64,000 nucleotides of DNA from Allocatelliglobosispora scoriae (GTDB lineage: Bacteria; Actinomycetota; Actinomycetes; Mycobacteriales; Micromonosporaceae), in assembly GCF_014204945.1 (NCBI RefSeq), contig NZ_JACHMN010000002.1, forward strand, positions 4,487,001-4,551,000. The letters run 5' to 3'. The notes beneath the pieces were generated by a model. That model worked only from the letters and a program-made list of their open reading frames with translations, searched no databases and was not told where the DNA came from. A program made the translations under genes and the position numbers. This document shows, in pieces, positions 26,060 through 35,000 of the stretch (position 1 is its first letter; every line of letters starts with the position of its first letter).

Positions 26060-29000
26060 ATGCGAGAAAGCAACTTTCGGACCGTGCGCGCGTTGCTGCG
26101 AACGGGGACCGTCATCGGGCTGGTGGCCGGAGTGGCGTTGGCGGGGTTCCCCGGCAGCGCCCTCGCGGCGCCGACCGTGGACTGCGCAGCGGGGGTTCCC
26201 GGCCTCACGGTCGCGTCGCTGCGCACCGGACCGGCGAGGGTCGGCAAGACCGTGCACCGCTCGTTCCTGGTGACCAATCGGGGAGCCACCAGGCTGCGGC
26301 AGGTCACGGTCGATGCCGACCTCGCCGGGGTGCTCGACGACGGGTCGCTGATCGGCCGGGCCAAGGCCGAGCAGGGATCGGTGCGGGTCCGCGCCGGAGT
26401 CCTGCACTGGCGCGGCGACCTCGCGCCCGGGGCCACTGTGGATGTGACCTACAAGGTCCGGGTGGGCAAGCTCGGGGACGGGAAGCTCACCGAGGAGTTC
26501 ACCACCGACAGCGCCTCCTGCACCGCGGTCAAAGCTGTTCCGAACCCGAAGCCCGTCGCGACGCCGTCCGCCGCACCGACCGCGACCGGCAAGCTGCCGC
26601 GCTTCCAGCGGCCCAACGCGACGACCGCGAGCGTGGAGACCTTCCCCTCCGGGCTCACCGCGACGATCGGCACCACCAACAACGGCACGACCGGCGGTGT
26701 CGCGGTGGCGACCAACACCGGGACCGCCACTGCGGGCGGCTCCTACAGCCCCACCGGGGTCTGGGACGACGGCCAGGCCAACCAGCTCAACTTCACGCTC
26801 AACAACGCCGCCCGCAACACCTACCAGAACATCGGCGGCTACTCGGTCACGCTCTCCCGACCGGTGCGCAACCCGCGGATGCAGATCCGCGGCTGGTACG
26901 GCGCGATCGGCTCCTCGGACTACGACACCTTCGCCCCGAAGATCAGCCTCACCGGCGGCCTGCCCGCCGCGCCCACGATGACGAGGGTCTCGGGCTTCAC
27001 CAACTGGACCGTCGGCGCCACCCAGGCCGTGATCAACTCCACGCCGGTCGATTACGGCGGCACGAACGGCGCCTGCGACACCACCGGCTCGACCCGGCCC
27101 GGCACCGACCCCGCCGGCTGCGGCACCATCGAGCTGACCGGCACGATCACCCGGGCCAACTTCAACGTCGACATCATCCGGACCCCGGTCGCCAGCGGCA
27201 ACACCTCCACCGGCTACGCCGGCAACGGCAGCATCAAATTCACCGTGGACGAGGACTGCTCCAACGCGCCGTCGCCCTATGGAGCGGCCTCGCACGTCGT
27301 CTCCGACGCCTTCCTCGGCGCCGACACGACGGCCGACCTGCCCGCGACGGGCAGCACGACGGCCTGCCTCAACGAGGCCGACGCCAACGACGCCAACCCC
27401 GCCTTCGGGGCGCTGTCGACGACGAGCGGCGGGTCGGCGTACACGGTGAATGTGCCCGTGAAAGGCGGCTCGGGCGCGACGACGCTGGCCGGATTCATCG
27501 ACTTCAATCGTGATCTCGACTTCGCCGACGCGGGCGAGGCGGCGACGGCGGCCGTGTCGGCCGGTGCCACCGGGACCGTGCCGCTGACCTGGACCGTGCC
27601 CGCGGGCGCCAACATCTCGGCGGGCAACACCTGGGCGCGCTTCCGCATCGGCTACAACGCCACCCAGACCAATCTCCCGACCGGCATGGCCGACTCCGGC
27701 GAGGTCGAGGACTACCCCCTGCAGATCACCGCGCCGCCGAACGTCTGCGGTTACACCCCCGTCAACCTGGCGAACGGGAGCTTCGAGAGCCCGGTCATCG
27801 CCGTCGCCAGCACCCAGCTGCCGGAGGACACCGTGCCCGGCTGGGAGACGACGGCGACCGACAACTTCATCGAGCTGTGGCGCAGCCCGCCCAACGCGAC
27901 CCCGCCGGCGCCGGGGCAGGGCGCGCAGTTCGCCGAGCTCAACGCCTTCCAGGTCTCCACGCTCTACCAGGATGTGGCGACCGTGCCCGGCGCCCCGATG
28001 ACCTGGTCGCTGTGGCACCGGGGCCGGCAGGGCACCGATGTGATGAAGGTGCAGATCGGTCCCCCCGCCGGTCCCCTCGTCGACCAGACCCCCACGGGCG
28101 CGTCGGGCCCCAACATCTCCGACGGCAACACCGCCTGGGGGCAGCACCGGGGCAGCTACATCATCCCCGCCGGGCAGACCACGACGCGGTTCGCCTTCGT
28201 CTCCGTCTCGGCCACGGGTGGCAACCCCGCCCTCGGCAACCTGCTCGACGGCATCGCCTTCGGTACGCCGGGCTGCCTCACCGCCACCAAGACCGTGGCG
28301 CCGACCACGCCCGCCCAGCCCGGTGACACGCTGACCTACACCGTCTCGGTCACCAACCCCGGTGCCAGCGAGACCCTGAACAGCTTCATCACCGATGTCG
28401 TCCCGGCCGGGACGACCTTCGTCCCCGGCTCGATCAAGATGATCAACCCGGCCGCCGTGACCACGGCGGTGACCGACGCCAACGGCATCTCCGGCACCAA
28501 CCTGAAGGTCGCGATCGGCGACCCCCTGACCCCGACCGGTGGCGGCAACGTCAAGGTCGGCGAGGTCTGGAAGGTCACCTTCCAGGTGACGGTCAACGCC
28601 GGGCTCGCCGCCGGATCCTCCATCACCAACCAGGCCCGCGGCCAGTGGGTGCCCTACGGGGTGCAGCCGCCGCTGAACTCCACCCCCGCCGTGGCCACCG
28701 TGGCGGTGGCCGCCGCCGACCTGCAGACGACGAAGACCGCGCTGAACCCGGTGCCGGTCGCGCCCGGCACCACCTTCGACTACCAGATCGCGGTGACGAA
28801 CAACGGTCCCGCGCTAGCGAAGAACGTCTCGACGACCGACACCCTGCCGACACCGTTCTCCTTCGTCTCCTCCGTGGACGGCTGCACGGCGGTCGGGCAG
28901 GTAGTCTCCTGCGGTCCGCTCGCCACGCTGGCCGCGGCGGCGAGCAAGACGTGGCGGTTCACCGTGCGGCTCGACGCGGCGTACAGCGGGGACGGCTCCG

Positions 29001-32000
29001 ACCTGGGCAACATCGCGGTCGCGCGGTCGGACACCGCGGACCCGTCGCCCTCCAACAACGCCAACCCGTCGGCGAAGCCCTCGGGACCGGTGACGGGCAA
29101 GGCCGACCTCGTCATGGCGAAGCGTGCGGTCAACGCGGCGCCCGTGACCCCGGGCGGGACCTTCGACTACCAGGTGACGATCACCAACAACGGCCCGTCG
29201 GTGGCGCGCAACGTCAAGGCGGTCGACCCGCTGCCGACCGCGCTGAGCTTCGTGTCGTCGGTCGACGGCTGCACCGCCGCCGGTCAGACGGTCACCTGCG
29301 GTCCGCAGGCCACCCTCGACTTCGGTGCCGCGAAGACCTGGACCTTCACCGTGCGGCTCGACGCCGGGTATACCGGTGACGGCTCGGACCTGGGCAACAT
29401 CGCGGTCGCGCAGAGCGACACCGCGGACCCGTCGCCCTCCAACAACGCCAACCCCTCGGCGAAGCCGTCCGGGGCGATCGGCTCGCCGAAGGCGGACCTG
29501 GTCACGGCGAAGACCGCGCTGAACACCGCTCCGGTCACGCCGGGCACCACCTTCGACTACCAGATCACGATCACCAACAACGGCCCGTCGACCGCGGCCG
29601 CGGTGAAGGCGACGGATCCGCTGCCGACCGCGCTCGCCTTCGTCTCCTCGGTCGACGGCTGCACGGCCGCCGGTCAGACGGTGACCTGCGGACCGGTCGC
29701 CACCCTCGCGGCGGGCGCCGCGAAGGTCTGGCGCTTCACGGTCCGCCTCGACGCGGGTTACACCGGCGACGGCTCCGATCTGGGCAACGTCGCGGTCGCG
29801 AGCTCCACGACCGCCGACCCGTCGCCCTCCAACAACACCAACGCGTCCGCCAAGCCCTCCGGCGGTGTCACGTCACCCTCGGCCGACCTGGTCACGGCCA
29901 AAAAAGCCCTCAATTCAACCCCGGTCACTCCGGGTACGCCGTTCAGCTACCAGATCACCGTCACGAACAACGGTCCCTCGGTGGCTGCCGCGGTGAAGGC
30001 GACCGACCCGCTGCCGACGCCGCTGACCTTCGTCTCCTCGGCCGACGGGTGCACGGCGGCCGGTCAGACGGTGACCTGCGGTCCGCAGGCGACGCTCGCG
30101 GTGGGTGCGTCGAAGTCGTGGACGTTCGTGGTCAAGCTCGACGCGGGCTACACCGGTGACGGGTCCGACCTGGGCAACGTGGCGGTGGTGAGCTCCACGA
30201 CGGCGGATCCGTCGCCGTCCAACAACGCGAACCCGTCGGCGAAGCCGTCCGGTGCCGTCGGCTCCCCGTCGGCGGACCTCGTCATGGCGAAGCGGGCCCT
30301 GAACGCGGCCCCGGTGACCCCGGGGACGACCTTCAGTTATCAGCTCACGATCACGAACAACGGTCCGTCGACGGCGGCCGGGGTCAAGGCGACCGACGCG
30401 CTGCCGACGCCGCTGACCTTCGTCTCCTCTGCCGACGGTTGCACGGCGGCCGGTCAGACGGTGACCTGCGGTCCGCAGGCGACGCTTGCGGTGGGTGCGT
30501 CGAAGTCGTGGACGTTCGTGGTGAAGCTCGACGCTGGTTACACCGGGGACGGGTCCGACCTGGGCAACGTGGCGGTGGCCGGTTCGACGACGGCGGATCC
30601 GTCGCCGTCCAACAACGCGAACCCGTCGGCGAAGCCGTCCGGTGCCGTGGCTTCGCCGTCGGCGGATCTCGTCATGGCGAAGCAGGCGCTGAACGCGGCG
30701 CCGGTGACGCCGGGGACGACCTTCAGCTATCAGGTGACGATCACGAACAACGGTCCGTCGACGGCGGTCGCGGTGAAGGCGACGGACCCGCTGCCGACGC
30801 CGCTGACCTTCGTCTCGTCGGTCGACGGGTGCACGGCGGCTGGTCAGACGGTGACCTGCGGTCCGCAGGCTACCCTCGCGGTGGGTGCGTCGAAGTCGTG
30901 GACGTTCGTGGTGAAGCTCGACGCGGGTTACACCGGTGACGGCTCCGACCTGGGCAACATCGCCGTGGCCAGTTCGACGACGGCGGATCCGTCGCCGTCC
31001 AACAACGCCAACCCGTCGGCGAAGCCGTCCGGTGCCATCGCCCTGCCGTCGGCCGATCTCGTCACCGCGAAGCAGGCGCTCAACACGGCTCCGGTGACCC
31101 CGGGCACGACGTTCAGCTACCAGATCACGGTCACCAACAACGGGCCGTCCGTCGCGCGTACCGTCCGGGCGACAGATCCACTCCCGACGCCGCTGACCTT
31201 CGTATCCTCGATCGACGGGTGCACCGCCGCCGGTCAGACCGTCACCTGTGGACCCATCGCCACGCTCGCCGTGGGCGCGTCGAAGGTCTGGACCTTCGTC
31301 GTCAAGCTCGACGCGGGCTACACGGGTGACGGCAGTGACCTCGGCAACGTCGCGGTCGGGCAGAGCGACACCCCGGATCCGTCGCCGTCCAACAACGCCA
31401 ACCCGTCAGCGAAGCCGTCCGGTGCCGTGGCTTCGCCGTCGGCGGATCTAGTCATGGCGAAGCAGGCGCTCAATACGGCGCCGGTGACCCCCGGGACGAC
31501 CTTCAGTTACCAGGTGACGATCACGAACAACGGTCCGTCGACGGCGGTCGCGGTGAAGGCGACGGACCCGCTGCCGACGCCGCTGACCTTCGTCTCCTCG
31601 GCCGACGGGTGCACGGCCGCCGGTCAGACGGTGACCTGCGGTCCGCAGGCGACCCTCGCGGTCGGGGCGTCGAAGTCGTGGACGTTCGTGGTGAAGCTCG
31701 ACGCGGGTTACCCCGGGGACGGCTCTGACCTGGGCAACATCGCCGTGGCCGGCTCTACGACGGCGGATCCGTCGCCGTCCAACAACGCCAACCCGTCGGC
31801 GAAGCCGTCCGGCGCGATCGCCTCGGCAGCCGCGGATCTCGTGACGGCGAAGGTGGCGCTCAACACCGCGCCGGTCGTACCGGGCACGACCTTCGACTAC
31901 CGGATCACGGTGACGAACAACGGCCCGTCGGTGGCTGCCGCCGTGCGGGCTACGGACCCGCTGCCGACCGCCCTGACCTTCGTCTCCTCGGCCGACGGTT

Positions 32001-35000
32001 GCACGGCCGCCGGTCAGGTGGTCTCCTGCGGGCCGGTCGCCACGCTCGCCGTGGGCGCGTCGACGTCGTGGACCTTCACGGTGCAGCTCGACGCGGGCTA
32101 CACCGGGGACGGCTCTGACCTGGGCAACGTGGCGGTCGCGGGTTCGACCACCGCCGACCCGTCGCCCTCCAACAACGCCAACCCGTCCGCGAAGCCTTCG
32201 GGCGGTGTCGCGTCGCCGTCGGCGGACCTCGCCACCGGCAAGGTGGCGCTGAACAGTGCTCCGGTCACTCCCGGCACGACCTTCGACTACCAGATCACCG
32301 TCACCAACAACGGTCCGTCCCAGGCGGTCGGGGTGACGGCGACCGACTCGCTGCCCCTGCCGCTGACCTTCGAGACATCGGCGGACGGATGCCTCGCGAC
32401 CGGCCAGCTCGTCACCTGCGGACCGCCGATGACGCTGGCCGTCGGCGCGGCGAAGTCGTGGACCTTCACGGTTCGCCTGGATGCCGGTTACACCGGGGAC
32501 GGCTCCGACCTGGGCAACATCGCGGTCGCGGGCTCCGACACCGCGGATCCGTCGCCGTCGAACAACGCCAACCCGAGCCCGGGCGTCGGCCCGTCCGGGG
32601 GAGTGGCCTCCCCCTCGGCGGACCTCGCCACGGCGAAGGTCGCGTTGAACAGCGCTCCGGTGACGCCGGGCACCACGTTCGATTACCAGATCACGGTCAC
32701 CAACAGCGGACCGTCGTCGGCGGTGAACGCCAAGGCGGCCGACCCGCTGCCGACCGCGCTGACCTTCGTCTCGTCGGCGGACGGTTGCACGGCGGCCGGT
32801 CAGACCGTGACCTGCGGCCCGGAGGCGCTGCTCGCCAACGGCGCGTCGAGGTCGTGGACCTTCACCGTCCGGCTTGACGCGGGCTACACGGGGGACGGTT
32901 CCGACCTGGGCAACATCGCGGTCGCGGGCTCGGACACCGCTGATCCGTCGCCGTCCAACAACGGCAACCCCAGCCCCGGTGTCGGCCCCTCGGGCGGCGT
33001 CGCGTCCCCGTCGGCGGACCTCGCCACCACCAAGGTGGCGCTCAACAGCGGACCGGTGACGCCGGGCACCACCTTCGACTACCAGGTGACGGTCACCAAC
33101 AACGGCCCGTCCGCCGCCTCCGCCGTGACGGCGACGGATCCGCTGCCGACCCCGCTGGCCTTCGTCTCCTCGGTCGACGGCTGCACCGCCGCCGGTCAGA
33201 CGGTCTCCTGCGGGCCGGTCGCCACGCTCGCCGTGGGCGCGTCGACGTCGTGGACCTTCACCGTCAAGCTCGACGCGGGTTACACCGGTGACGGCAGCGA
33301 CCTCGGCAACGTCGCGGTCGGCGATGCGGACACCGCCGATCCCTCGCCGTCCAACAATGCCAACCCGTCCGCGATGCCCTCCGGCGGTGTCGCGTCGCCC
33401 TCGGCGGATCTCGTCACCGACAAGGTCGCGTTGAACAGTGCTCCGGTCACTCCCGGCACGACCTTCGACTACCAGATCACGGTCACCAACAACGGTCCGT
33501 CGACCGCTCTCAACGCGAAGGCGACCGATCCGTTGCCGACGCCGCTGCTCTTCGTCTCCTCCGTCGACGGGTGCACGGCCGCCGGTCAGACGGTGACCTG
33601 CGGTCCGGAGGCGGCTCTCGGCAGCGGGATGGCGAAGTCGTGGATCTTCACGGTTCGCCTGGACGCCGGTTACACCGGGGACGGCTCTGACCTGGGCAAC
33701 ATCGCGGTCGCGGGCTCGGACACCGCTGATCCGTCGCCGTCCAACAACGGCAACCCGAGCCCCGGCGTCGGTCCCTCGGGCGGCGTCGCCTCGCCGTCGG
33801 CGGACCTCGCCACGGCGAAGGTCGCGTTGAACAGCGTCCCGGTGACCCCGGGCACGACCTTCGACTACCAGATCACGGTCACCAACAACGGTCCGTCCAC
33901 GGCCGTGAACGCCAAGGCGACCGACCCGCTGCCGACCGCGCTGACCTTCGTCTCGTCGGCGGACGGTTGCACAGCGGCCGGTCAGACCGTGACCTGCGGC
34001 CCGGAGGCGACCCTCGCCAACGGTGCGTCGGTGTCGTGGACCTTCACGGTTCGCCTGGATGCCGGCTACACCGGGGACGGCTCCGACCTGGGCAACATCG
34101 CGGTCGCGGGCTCCGACACGGCGGATCCGTCGCCGTCGAACAACGGCAACCCGAGCCCAGGCGTAGGTCCCTCGGGCGGCGTCGCCTCGCCGTCGGCGGA
34201 CCTCGCCACCGCCAAGATCGCCCTGGACGGCGCCCCGGTGACGCCCGGTACGACATTCGACTACCAGATCACCGTGACGAACAACGGTCCGTCGGCGGCG
34301 GTGAACGCGAAGGCGACCGACCCGCTGCCGACGCCGCTGACCTTCGTCTCCTCCGTGGACGGCTGCACGGCGGTCGGCCAGACGGTGACCTGCGGCCCCG
34401 AGGCGACCCTCGCCAACGGTGCGTCGGTGTCGTGGACCTTCACGGTCAAGCTGGACGCGGGTTACACCGGGGACGGCTCCGACCTGGGCAATATCGCGGT
34501 CGCGGGCTCGGACACCGCCGATCCGTCGCCGTCGAACGACAGCAACCCGAGCCCAGGCGTCGGCCCGTCGGCGGGCGTGGCATCACCGTCGGCGGACCTG
34601 ACGACGGCGAAGGTCGCGTTGAACCCCATCCTGGTCACGCCGGGGACGACCTTCGCCTATCGGGTGACGGTGACGAACAACGGCCCGTCGACGGCGGTCA
34701 ACGTGAAAGCGACCGACCCGCTGCCGACGCCGCTGACCTTCATCGCGTCCCCGGACGGCTGCACCGCCGCCGGCCAGACGGTCACCTGCGGACCCGAGGC
34801 CACCCTCGCGAGCGGGGCGGCGAAGTCGTGGACCTTCATCGTGAAGCTCGACGCGGGCTACACCGGGGACGGCTCCGACCTGGGCAACGTCGCGGCCGCG
34901 GGCTCGGACACCGCGGATCCGTCGCCGTCCGACAACGCCAACCTGCCGGCCCCGCCCTCGCCCGGACCGCTCGGCGGGGGTGCGGCTTCCCCGTCGGCCG